Source of the DNA: Flavobacteriia bacterium
GTDB taxonomy: Bacteria > Bacteroidota > Bacteroidia > Flavobacteriales > Flavobacteriaceae
Assembly (NCBI GenBank): GCA_011330545.1
Contig: DRQI01000477.1
Span: 1 to 17,665, forward strand
DNA length: 17,665 bases
Direction: 5' to 3'
Part shown: in pieces, positions 1 through 6,279 of the stretch
Position numbering within the stretch: the first letter of the stretch is position 1
Layout of the letters: each line of letters opens with the position of its first letter
Position numbers and translations under genes: made by a program
The notes under the pieces: generated by a model
Told to the model about the DNA's origin: nothing
Seen by the model: the letters and a program-made list of their open reading frames with translations, nothing else
Database searches by the model: none

Positions 1-1584
1 GTAAAAGATAAATATGACAATAGAATAAATGTTAGGAAAGGAAAAAGAGACAAATCGGTAAGAAACCTAAAACTCTTAGAACTACGTGAGATTGAACTCA
101 ATATTGGCAATATTGATAATACCAGTTATGGTTCATTTAACTTTAATGGTACTCCAATTGGAGACATAAGAACCCTGAGTCAGTTAAACACATTAAGAAA
201 TCGAGAAATGAGTGTTTTTAGTACCAATGAAGTAACATTACACAATAACCGTGGGATTTCTCAATTCTTATCTATAGATATTTTGAATGACATGGGCAGT
301 TATGCAAATAGGTTTAATTTTGACTATGATATTCTAAATGCAATTTTGCCATCTCAAAATAACTATTTTAATTCGTATGGCAGTTGGCAACAGTTAGATT
401 TAATGCAGTTATATTTGAACAATGTTAGAATACCTTATGTATTGGTAGTTGAAGTAAGAACAGCAGATTTTGGCACGGCAGGTTTCTTAGAAAATTACGC
501 TGTACAACACCGTAGAGGTGGTATTTCTGTGTGGGATAATAATTATTATAATTATTTAGTTGAAGGGATGTTAGGCCCAAACGAAACAGATGAACGCGCT
601 ATAGAAGCCGCAGAATATGCCGCTGAATTAGCCGTAGAAGCTGATAGGCAAGCCGCTTTAAATAGTCTTTTGGGCGATGTAACTATTACTGATTTAGTTG
701 TAAACCAGTTAAATGAAGATTTAAAAGCTGATCCTTTTAAACTTATTGAAATCGATTGTAATCAAATAGTTAAATGGCAGGCATTGGCTCAACATAATGC
801 ACCGCAGAGTGTTCTTAATAAAATTAAAGATTTGAAAAAAAATCATAGTACATTGCTTGGAGACTGGAACATTCAATACCTTAATGAGGCAAGAGGCAGT
901 TTGGTAAATATGGATTTCTTTCCTGTAACTATTTCTACTTTACCAAAAAACCCTGAAACTGGGCAACAATTTACAGCAGACCAATTTTTGGAATATATTA
1001 GAACACATATTAATAATTTTGTTGACACTCAAAATTCTGAATTTGCTCCTTATTCATCACTAGGGTTACAACAACAGGAAACCGCACTTTGGTCATCTAA
1101 TAACCCTGTAGGTTCGATTATTAAAATTGATATTGCCGCGTTTCCTACCATTATTGGTGACATTGCAGGAAATGATGGAGTTGTCGTTTGCTCTGAAAGC
1201 ACAAATAATCACTGGAACTTTATGACGCTTGAAGCTCCTTATGACTCTGAGCATCCTGTAAGTGGCACAAGACAATTTGGTTATTTTTTAGACGTAAATG
1301 GTAACTACGTTTTTTATACAAGAGGTGTTGACCGATTTCAGAGCAACATCACTCAAAACCTTGCAGGAGCATATTCAGCAGTAAATACGGGCAGTAATAA
1401 TCCTTTTTTCGGAGCTGATGCCTTATGGAGAAGTTTTCAGCAAGGAATTGCTAATTTTGTAAATGACGTAAATAATAACGGCAGTGCAGTAATTAATTCA
1501 CCTCAAATAAACAGGCCTGATTGGCAAAAAGTAAAAGAAGTATTAGAGGGTACAAAACCAATAAGTGATTTAGGTTGTAATTAA
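1..1584 (+). CDS. C-terminal part of a large polymorphic-toxin-like effector (5' end outside window)
   Basis: The frame is open from base 1, so the gene enters from the left; the first internal ATG at 208 is not needed as a start. The visible 527 residues contain an Asn/Tyr-rich segment (about 70-185), an Ala/Glu-rich probable helix (about 198-222), and a stretch around 250-270 with an IDCNQIVKWQALAQ motif. A final compact-looking domain (about 350-470) contains VSGTRQFGY and FYTRGVDRF. A short C-terminal tail ends in KPISDLGCN. I do not recognise a named catalytic domain. The reading as a toxin-like effector rests on context: the gene's 3' end is repeated downstream, and each copy precedes a small membrane-protein gene, as expected for effector-immunity arrays. 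Secretion route cannot be judged because the N-terminus is missing. A large surface or secreted protein with another role is the alternative. Confidence 0.7.
   Translation, partial: VKDKYDNRINVRKGKRDKSVRNLKLLELREIELNIGNIDNTSYGSFNFNGTPIGDIRTLSQLNTLRNREMSVFSTNEVTLHNNRGISQFLSIDILNDMGSYANRFNFDYDILNAILPSQNNYFNSYGSWQQLDLMQLYLNNVRIPYVLVVEVRTADFGTAGFLENYAVQHRRGGISVWDNNYYNYLVEGMLGPNETDERAIEAAEYAAELAVEADRQAALNSLLGDVTITDLVVNQLNEDLKADPFKLIEIDCNQIVKWQALAQHNAPQSVLNKIKDLKKNHSTLLGDWNIQYLNEARGSLVNMDFFPVTISTLPKNPETGQQFTADQFLEYIRTHINNFVDTQNSEFAPYSSLGLQQQETALWSSNNPVGSIIKIDIAAFPTIIGDIAGNDGVVVCSESTNNHWNFMTLEAPYDSEHPVSGTRQFGYFLDVNGNYVFYTRGVDRFQSNITQNLAGAYSAVNTGSNNPFFGADALWRSFQQGIANFVNDVNNNGSAVINSPQINRPDWQKVKEVLEGTKPISDLGCN
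1519..1584 (+). repeat. 66-nt tail repeat, copy 1 (coding, intact gene end)
   Basis: These are the last 21 codons plus TAA of the large effector gene. The same 66-nt block recurs at 2090-2155 and 2468-2533, each time ending in the same codons for ISDLGCN and a TAA. Copies 1 and 3 differ at only two positions; copy 2 differs at about six. Each copy is followed by a small membrane-protein gene after 12-14 nt. Confidence 0.93.
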
Positions 1585-1598
1585 AAACTAAGGATATC

Positions 1599-1880
1599 AT
1601 GATAAATAAGATTTATAAATATTTTACTGTCTCTATCATTATAATATGGATTTTATACACTATTACTGCCAGATTCCTAGTAAATATTTTTCCTGGTTAC
1701 GGGTATTTATTCCTATATATTTTTGCACCTGTAATGTTATTTTTGTTCATTATTTCTGTTGTAAATGGTATCATAAAAAAGAACTATAAAAAACTCACTG
1801 AAACAATTGTTTTTTTTATAGTAACCAGTGTTTTTGCAATTATTTACACTGTAATATTTATCTATCTGTTTTCAAAATGA
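1599..1880 (+). CDS. small three-helix membrane protein, candidate immunity protein 1
   Basis: The 93-aa product is very hydrophobic, with probable membrane segments at about residues 8-28, 33-56 and 68-91. A basic loop (IIKKNYKK) lies between the second and third. An AAGGA Shine-Dalgarno-like sequence sits 5 nt before the ATG, 14 nt after the effector stop, so translation is probably coupled to the effector gene. It is clearly homologous to the product of 2168-2449 (shared PGYGYLFLY core and KKNYK loop). Position directly behind a toxin-like gene suggests an inner-membrane immunity protein, which would fit an effector acting on the membrane or periplasm. That role is inference; no known immunity family was recognised. 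Confidence 0.75.
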   Translation: MINKIYKYFTVSIIIIWILYTITARFLVNIFPGYGYLFLYIFAPVMLFLFIISVVNGIIKKNYKKLTETIVFFIVTSVFAIIYTVIFIYLFSK

Positions 1881-1939
1881 TAAATTATTGATTAATATTA
1901 ATAAATGGTTACTTATAAAATGCAAGTAAAAATTGATGC

Positions 1940-2155
1940 TAAAACCTTCAAAGTGCTACTAATGCTTTTGAATTTTTGAATTTTGCTTTTTTTTTTACTT
2001 TAAGCGCAAGTTTTCAGCAAGATATTGCTGATCTTGTAAATACTAATCCTAATAATGTAACGATTTATGTTCCTTAAATAAGGCCAATAGACTGGCAAAA
2101 AGTAAAAGAAATTTTAGAAGGTTCAAGACCAATAAGTGATTTAGGTTGTAATTAA
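1940..2155 (+). pseudogene. decayed copy of the effector gene's 3' end
   Basis: Read in frame, this stretch gives NLQSATNAF, then SFQQDIADLVN, then WQKVKEILEG and the tail ISDLGCN. It aligns with the last ~70 codons of the large upstream gene (NLAGAYSAV, SFQQGIANFVN, WQKVKEVLEG). An in-frame TAA at 2075-2077 replaces the CAA of the intact gene. The spacing between the SFQQ and DWQ blocks is two codons shorter, and a run of nine T at 1988-1996 lies inside. No start codon or ribosome site is evident. It is best read as a partial duplication that has lost coding capacity. The left edge is approximate, set where similarity fades. Confidence 0.85.
2090..2155 (+). repeat. 66-nt tail repeat, copy 2
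   Basis: This is the second copy of the effector-gene tail, ending in TAA at 2153-2155. It is the most diverged of the three, with about six substitutions from copy 1. It lies 12 nt before the ATG of the next small membrane-protein gene. Confidence 0.9.
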
Positions 2156-2167
2156 TAAATACAAAAT

Positions 2168-2449
2168 ATGATATACAAAATATTTAAATATTTTACAGTT
2201 TTAACTGTAACATCATGGATAGTATTTACTATTCTTAGAATTGTCATAAATGTTTATCCTGGATATGGTTATTTGTTTCTTTACTTTTTTGTGCCTGTTT
2301 CGATAATACTATTTATTATTTCTGTGATAAATAGTGTCATAAAAAAAAATTATAAGGAACTTATTAATACTGTTATTATTTTATTGATAGTTATTATTTT
2401 TTTAATCGCATATACATTATTATCTAGATATTTATTTTTAAAATTATAA
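2168..2449 (+). CDS. small three-helix membrane protein, candidate immunity protein 2
   Basis: This 93-aa paralogue of the protein at 1599-1880 has the same plan: a basic N-terminus (MIYKIFKYFTV), three predicted membrane segments, the core PGYGYLFLY and the loop IKKNYKEL. The coding sequence is intact although the effector remnant in front of it is dead, which suggests selection keeps the membrane protein. Retained immunity behind a lost toxin is the usual reading of such orphan genes. The stop codon is in the same frame as the third tail repeat, so readthrough would append an 'LGCN' tail. The immunity function is inferred. Confidence 0.75.
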   Translation: MIYKIFKYFTVLTVTSWIVFTILRIVINVYPGYGYLFLYFFVPVSIILFIISVINSVIKKNYKELINTVIILLIVIIFLIAYTLLSRYLFLKL

Positions 2450-2461
2450 ATTGATTTATCT

Positions 2462-2533
2462 CAACCCGATTGGCAAAAAGTAAAAGAAGTTTTAGAAGGT
2501 ACAAAACCAATAAGTGATTTAGGTTGTAATTAA
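2462..2533 (+). repeat. tail repeat, copy 3 (minimal effector remnant)
   Basis: Twenty-three codons (QPDWQKVKEV... ending ISDLGCN) plus TAA remain from the effector gene; the shared 66-nt block is 2468-2533. Nothing recognisable of the effector precedes it except the end of the preceding membrane-protein gene, whose stop at 2447-2449 is in the same frame. It differs from copy 1 at only two positions, so the tail is conserved although it no longer ends a full gene. Confidence 0.9.
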
Positions 2534-2546
2534 AAAATTGATAATA

Positions 2547-2837
2547 ATGAGTTTAATAAGAAAAAAATTAAATTATACATTTTATATATGTTCTATTTTA
2601 TCCTTTATGGTTCTTTTATTACCTGTTAAATATAAAATAGCTGTTTACTCTCCGAGTATACTAGGTTGGATTTGGTTATTGATACTTATCCCAATAGCCT
2701 TAATAACTTATATATGGCTTATGGTATTAGATATAAAGAGTAAAAAGTTAAAAAAAATCTTGAAAAGAACGTTATTTTTCTTTTTAATAATTCTTTTATC
2801 CTTAATCTATTGGTTTTATCAAACAAAAAAACTTTGA
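2547..2837 (+). CDS. small membrane protein, candidate immunity protein 3
   Basis: The ATG at 2547 (MSLIRKKLNY) is preferred over an in-frame TTG three codons upstream; the product is 96 aa. Predicted membrane segments lie at about residues 12-28, 38-60 and 74-90, with a Lys-rich loop (DIKSKKLKKILKR) before the last. The layout matches the two preceding small membrane proteins, but sequence similarity is weak and it lacks the PGYGYLFLY core. It may be a distant relative or an unrelated membrane protein in the same slot. It sits 13 nt after tail-repeat copy 3, which is the reason to suggest an immunity role. Confidence 0.68.
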   Translation: MSLIRKKLNYTFYICSILSFMVLLLPVKYKIAVYSPSILGWIWLLILIPIALITYIWLMVLDIKSKKLKKILKRTLFFFLIILLSLIYWFYQTKKL

Positions 2838-2866
2838 AATGTTTAATATCATTTAAGTTAAATTGC

Positions 2867-3247
2867 TTTCAAAGATTTTTTTCAACCGGCTGGACTTCTC
2901 AACAACAAACAGATTATATAAACAGTATTAAGAATAATTTTCCGGGGTTATTTGATTATTATACACGATATGAATGGAATACATCTACTCCAAACAATTC
3001 TCAACATCAAGCGATAGCTACACATTATAGAGAGATTTTGGCGCGAATATTGCAAGAATTTGATACTGGAGTTGCAGTTCCAAACAGTCAGCAACCTGAG
3101 CAATTATATATGGACTTAGCATGGGAGGGATTAAGATATCCAAATATTCACACTTGGTCAAGTTTGCCCCAAGCGGAAAAAGACAGAATAAATAATGTTA
3201 TTACCAATTATATAAACAATAATAAGAACGAAACATGTACAGAATAA
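2867..3247 (+). pseudogene. orphan C-terminal cassette of a different effector, no usable start
   Basis: An open frame encodes about 126 residues, starting near FQRFFSTGWTSQQQ, with NNFPGLFDYYTRYEW, then LYMDLAWEGLRYPNIHTW and a final NNKNETCTE. It has no ATG before the middle of the domain. The only upstream start-like codon is a TTG at 2810 inside the preceding gene. The composition (Trp, Gln, Asn rich, no signal sequence) fits the soluble tip of a larger protein. The sequence resembles C-terminal tips I associate with flavobacterial secreted proteins, but I cannot name a family. The stop overlaps the start of the next gene by 13 nt, a typical effector/immunity junction. I read it as a displaced tip; expression from a non-ATG start cannot be excluded. 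Confidence 0.6.
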
Positions 3248-3668
3248 GGAATTATATTTTAATTGTGATATTAATTATACCTTTTATTTTGTTGTCTCAA
3301 ACAAAGAAAGAAACAGCATATCTTTTGTTTAATACCAATAGTAATGAAAAATGTAAAATAGCTGTTGAAGGAAAAGGATATCTTAATTTAAAAAATATCG
3401 AAGAACTTATCAAGAGAAATTTGATATGTTTTATATATGCAATTTAAAGTTTAGATATAATAAATCATCTAAAATTGACACTTGCTCAATTAAATCTTTA
3501 GACACTTTAAAAATTGTTAATATAGAATATCTCAAAAGAAAAAAATCGGAAACTATTCTAAAATATAACCCCTTTGGTAAAGTGGTTTTAATAGAAGTTA
3601 TTTCACCAAATAAAATTGTAAAATATGATGTTAAATGGATTGATGATTGGGTGATTATTGAAGATTAA
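3235..3668 (+). pseudogene. frameshifted gene for a small secreted protein, candidate cognate immunity of the orphan cassette
   Basis: The first part (3235-3447) starts MYRIRNYILIVILIIPFILLSQTKK, a signal peptide followed by YLLFNTNSNEKCKI. It stops early after LICFIYAI. A second frame, open from 3387 and continuing to 3668, carries NLKFRYNKSSK, IEYLKRKKSE, FGKVVLIEV and a terminal WIDDWVIIED. Together they would make about 143 residues, close to the 121-aa protein at 4335-4700, which also has a FNTDAKN block after the signal and a WLVED end. One frame change between 3387 and 3447 restores a full protein. Alternatives are two short real genes or a sequencing error. It overlaps the preceding cassette by 13 nt. 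Confidence 0.55.
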
Positions 3669-3695
3669 TCATCGAAAAAAACTTGATTTTTATTC

Positions 3696-4301
3696 TTGGA
3701 AATAGACAATTATATAAAATTCACTTCGTATATAACATTGCTTATATTGATTTTTAGTTGCCAAGAGAAAATGATAAAAATTCAATATTACCCGGATGAT
3801 ACTCTTTATACTGAGAAAAATGCCGAAATTATAAGATTAGATACAACTAAACTTAATTTTAAACAAATCACTGATAAAATTGGCACTTTTTATAACAGAT
3901 TTGGAAAACTTGTTGTAGAATTTGATGATGGAAAAGTAAAAAAGAGAGTTATTCCTTTTGTCTTTGATGGAGGATTGATAAAAGAAAGAAATATACTCGA
4001 AATAACATCAGATTCAATCTTAATTGACGATAGATATCCTATTTCTGAACTAAAAAGAATACTGAAAAGACATTATACAAATAAAAACAATATCTCTTAT
4101 TATTCAGAATCGCCTTACAACGCTTTGGTAGAAGTAACTATCGACACTAATAAATCGGGTAAAGAATTAAAACAAGTATTAACTAATTTAACCAGCACTT
4201 TTGATGAAATAAAAAATGAATTACAAGATTCTATTAAATTATCAATCTATTTTGATTATTCAAGACAAACACCAAGACCTCCAAGACCTCCAAAAGAATA
4301 A
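3696..4301 (+). CDS. probable lipoprotein of unknown function in the immunity-like cluster
   Basis: The start is a TTG at 3696; an in-frame TGA lies four codons upstream, and no ATG precedes the signal sequence. The N-terminus has a hydrophobic stretch ending LIFSC-QEK, a plausible lipobox with acylated Cys at about residue 22. The 201-aa product continues with a charged alpha/beta-looking body (DDGKVKKRVIPFVFDGG, YPISELKRILKRHY, SPYNALVEVTID). It ends in a short Pro/Arg-rich tail (TPRPPRPPKE) encoded partly by a 9-nt tandem repeat. No family is recognised. A periplasmic-facing lipoprotein in a row of small exported proteins behind a toxin-like cassette is compatible with immunity, but this is context only. 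Confidence 0.7.
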   Translation: MEIDNYIKFTSYITLLILIFSCQEKMIKIQYYPDDTLYTEKNAEIIRLDTTKLNFKQITDKIGTFYNRFGKLVVEFDDGKVKKRVIPFVFDGGLIKERNILEITSDSILIDDRYPISELKRILKRHYTNKNNISYYSESPYNALVEVTIDTNKSGKELKQVLTNLTSTFDEIKNELQDSIKLSIYFDYSRQTPRPPRPPKE

Positions 4302-4334
4302 TGATTAGTAATAACATATTATGGTAAATAAAAC

Positions 4335-4700
4335 ATGAAGTATATAGGTGACATATTAATCGTTTTATTTTTAATAAATACACAAGAAAAGCAAAAGGTC
4401 ATTTTCATTTTTAATACAGATGCTAAAAACATGAAAATTAAAAATGGATATTATTATATCGATGATTTCTCCTTTAAAAAGGTAAATAATAAAAGTGCAA
4501 AAATTGTTAGTTTTGACTTTATAAAACCAAATTTAAAAGTACTTTCAGAGTTTAAGAAAATGGTTAAGAATAAACGACAACCGTATCCTGAAGTTTTTTC
4601 GGAATTTGAGTTATTTCTTTATGTACCTAGGAGTAAAAGTGACGGATGTCTAATTCAGGTAGAAAAAATTTGGTTGGTTGAAGATAAGATTGATAATTGA
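4335..4700 (+). CDS. small exported protein of unknown function, relative of the frameshifted neighbour
   Basis: The 121-aa product begins MKYIGDILIVLFLINTQEKQK, a short hydrophobic signal-like segment without an obvious lipobox. The remainder is a mixed strand-rich sequence with IFIFNTDAKN, FSFKKVNNKS, FELFLYVPRS and a terminal KIWLVEDKID. The FNT block after the signal and the W-[VL]-x-E-D end match the reconstructed protein at 3235-3668, suggesting two members of one family. It is separated from the next gene by 15 nt and is probably co-transcribed. Function is unknown; an immunity-type role is inferred only from location. Confidence 0.7.
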   Translation: MKYIGDILIVLFLINTQEKQKVIFIFNTDAKNMKIKNGYYYIDDFSFKKVNNKSAKIVSFDFIKPNLKVLSEFKKMVKNKRQPYPEVFSEFELFLYVPRSKSDGCLIQVEKIWLVEDKIDN

Positions 4701-4715
4701 AAAAAACATAAATAG

Positions 4716-4940
4716 ATGAAACCTATAAAATTTTTATTAACAATTGGATTGATTTTCGGATTAATAAGCTCTATAATTTCCTTTTTGGTTTTCTATGGTA
4801 ATATTGAAACTTTAGGAAAAAGTAATGAATGGAAGTTTTATTCTTCTTTAATAGGGTTTGTAATTTTTCTTTCAATGCTTGTAATCGTAGTTATAACACT
4901 TATTATTAGACATAAAACAAATCATAACAACATATCATAA
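4716..4940 (+). CDS. two-helix small membrane protein, last gene before the terminator
   Basis: The 74-aa product has predicted membrane helices at about residues 6-27 and 43-64, joined by a polar loop (YGNIETLGKSNEWKFY), and a basic C-terminus (IIRHKTNHNN). The stop is 7 nt before a strong hairpin, so this is the end of the transcription unit. It is smaller than the three-helix proteins at the start of the array and shares no clear sequence with them. No family is recognised. Confidence 0.7.
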   Translation: MKPIKFLLTIGLIFGLISSIISFLVFYGNIETLGKSNEWKFYSSLIGFVIFLSMLVIVVITLIIRHKTNHNNIS

Positions 4941-4947
4941 AGTAGTT

Positions 4948-4998
4948 AAAATAGCAGAATAAGTTTAAACCGTAAAGTTTAAGTTTTTCTGCTATTTT
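4948..4998 (+). terminator. intrinsic terminator closing the accessory array
   Basis: Bases 4948-4970 pair with 4977-4998 around a six-base loop (CGTAAA). The only imperfections are a one-base bulge at T4960 and two adjacent G-T wobbles. The arm AAAATAGCAGAA is matched by TTCTGCTATTTT, giving a stem of about 22 pairs ending in a T run. Because the stem also starts with A residues it could work in both directions, but the genes on both sides run rightward. Confidence 0.85.
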
Positions 4999-5224
4999 TG
5001 TGAAAAATACTAGTTACTAATTTTTATATCAGTTTTATATTAACCATTCAGGGGAGAAAGAAATATAACATATCATTTGAATTTAGAAAAGCGCTAATCT
5101 TTTCAAGGATAGTTTAAATGGATATCATAGCCAAATTATAAAGATACCTTTTATTTAAGACAAACCCCTTTACCTACCTTTACCGCCAAAAAGGATTAAT
5201 TATTAGTAAGTGAAAAATTGAACA

Positions 5225-6157
5225 ATGAAACAAATTGTACTAACTGTTCTCATTATTTTTAATGTTTCTTTTATTTTTTCGCAAGAAATAAAGGCGGAGA
5301 CAATTTATCAAAAATGTGTCTATAATTCTCTTAGTGACAAAGGTGCCCTCTTAAAAAAATATACAAAAGAGTTTGAAAATGTTTTAATAAAATCTAACGT
5401 ATTAAAAGATAGCACTTCTAAAGCCTACTTTGAATTATTCAAAGCCTTGGGTACAAATAAATGGAAGAATTTTAACTATAATTATTCTTATATCGATTCA
5501 ATAAACAAAACGGCAAGTTATAAAACTGTATTGGGCAATAGCGATTGTAAAGAGGTTATGAGAAATTTTAAAGATTTTAAAAAATCTAAATTTTTTAAAA
5601 TGAGAACCATTTCTGTAAAAGAATGTAAAACAATGGAAGAACTTTTAAAAAAGATGTCATTTTTTTTAGAAGAAGAAGATTTTGAATTAGATTTTTACAA
5701 ATATAGAACACTTCTTTTTCTTGAAGATCTTATAGATTTTAACGCCATAGAAAATAGTATTATTGATACAAACAAAGTAATATATAAAACAAATCAGCAC
5801 AGCAATTATCTTTTACTCGTTAAAAATCAACCTTATAATATTACAATAAGATTACGCGAAAATGTAAAATTAGAAAGTAACCCTACTATTTCTTTTATAG
5901 GAAATTGTTTGGGCGACACCACATTATCGACTATTGACAAAGCAAAAACAACCTTTGTTTTAGAATATATAATTAACGAAACCGGTATTGTATTATCATG
6001 CAGTTTGACAAATTATGGCGAAAGGGTTACATTAACTAACTCTCAAATTGAATGTATATTAAATCAGGCAATGAATAGTTCATTCAACTTAAGCGGCGTA
6101 CCGGAAGACATTAATCAGTTTTATTTAACCGTAAAAAAACGTTATAAGTTTAATTGA
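5225..6157 (+). CDS. exported protein of unknown function (310 aa)
   Basis: The ATG at 5225 gives a clear signal peptide (MKQIVLTVLIIFNVSFIFSQ, probable cleavage before Gln20 or Glu21). The mature part is Lys/Phe-rich in the first two thirds, with several scattered Cys residues (SDCKE, KECKT, GNCLG, LSCSL, IECIL). The last ~75 residues (TFVLEYIINETGIVLSCSL, then TNSQIECILNQAM, ending in a strand YLTVKKRYKF) have the strand-helix-strand order of a TonB C-terminal-like domain. That domain call is a weak resemblance by eye. The gene stands alone after a terminator, 284 nt downstream of the previous gene. It has no membrane segments after the signal, so a periplasmic or outer-envelope location is likely. 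Confidence 0.72.
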   Translation: MKQIVLTVLIIFNVSFIFSQEIKAETIYQKCVYNSLSDKGALLKKYTKEFENVLIKSNVLKDSTSKAYFELFKALGTNKWKNFNYNYSYIDSINKTASYKTVLGNSDCKEVMRNFKDFKKSKFFKMRTISVKECKTMEELLKKMSFFLEEEDFELDFYKYRTLLFLEDLIDFNAIENSIIDTNKVIYKTNQHSNYLLLVKNQPYNITIRLRENVKLESNPTISFIGNCLGDTTLSTIDKAKTTFVLEYIINETGIVLSCSLTNYGERVTLTNSQIECILNQAMNSSFNLSGVPEDINQFYLTVKKRYKFN

Positions 6158-6279
6158 TTTTTTCGAGAGAAAATTTGAATATTCAAAGTTGATTAGGTAA
6201 ATATGTATCAAAACTTAATTTATACTAAAAACTGTCCTAAGAATTGGGGATACTTCATAAATTTCTTGTAATTAATTTT

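Noticed and set aside
1093..1275. Minus-strand open frame inside the large effector gene
   Set aside because: It lies wholly within a well-supported plus-strand gene and encodes an unremarkable sequence; treated as a shadow.
1519..2533. CRISPR-like or insertion-sequence-like reading of the three 66-nt repeats
   Set aside because: Only three copies at irregular spacing, all being the coding end of one gene, with no inverted repeats or transposase; duplication of gene ends explains them.
2538..2546. TTG as start of the third small membrane protein
   Set aside because: An ATG three codons later gives a normal basic N-terminus; the TTG is not needed.
2810..2866. TTG at 2810 as start of the orphan cassette
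   Set aside because: It lies inside the preceding membrane gene and would add an implausible Cys/Lys-rich leader; the cassette looks start-less.
4999..5224. Possible promoter or small gene between the terminator and the secreted protein gene
   Set aside because: A TATCATTTG at about 5072 has one base too many for TAnnTTTG, and no open frame or other structure stands out.
6174..6187. 14-nt perfect palindrome TTTGAATATTCAAA between genes
   Set aside because: In DNA this A/T rich a palindrome of this size is not unusual, and no second copy or T-run suggests an operator or terminator.
6244..6279. TTG at 6244 as start of the polytopic membrane protein
   Set aside because: The ATG at 6280 gives a better N-terminus; the twelve extra residues look like upstream untranslated sequence.
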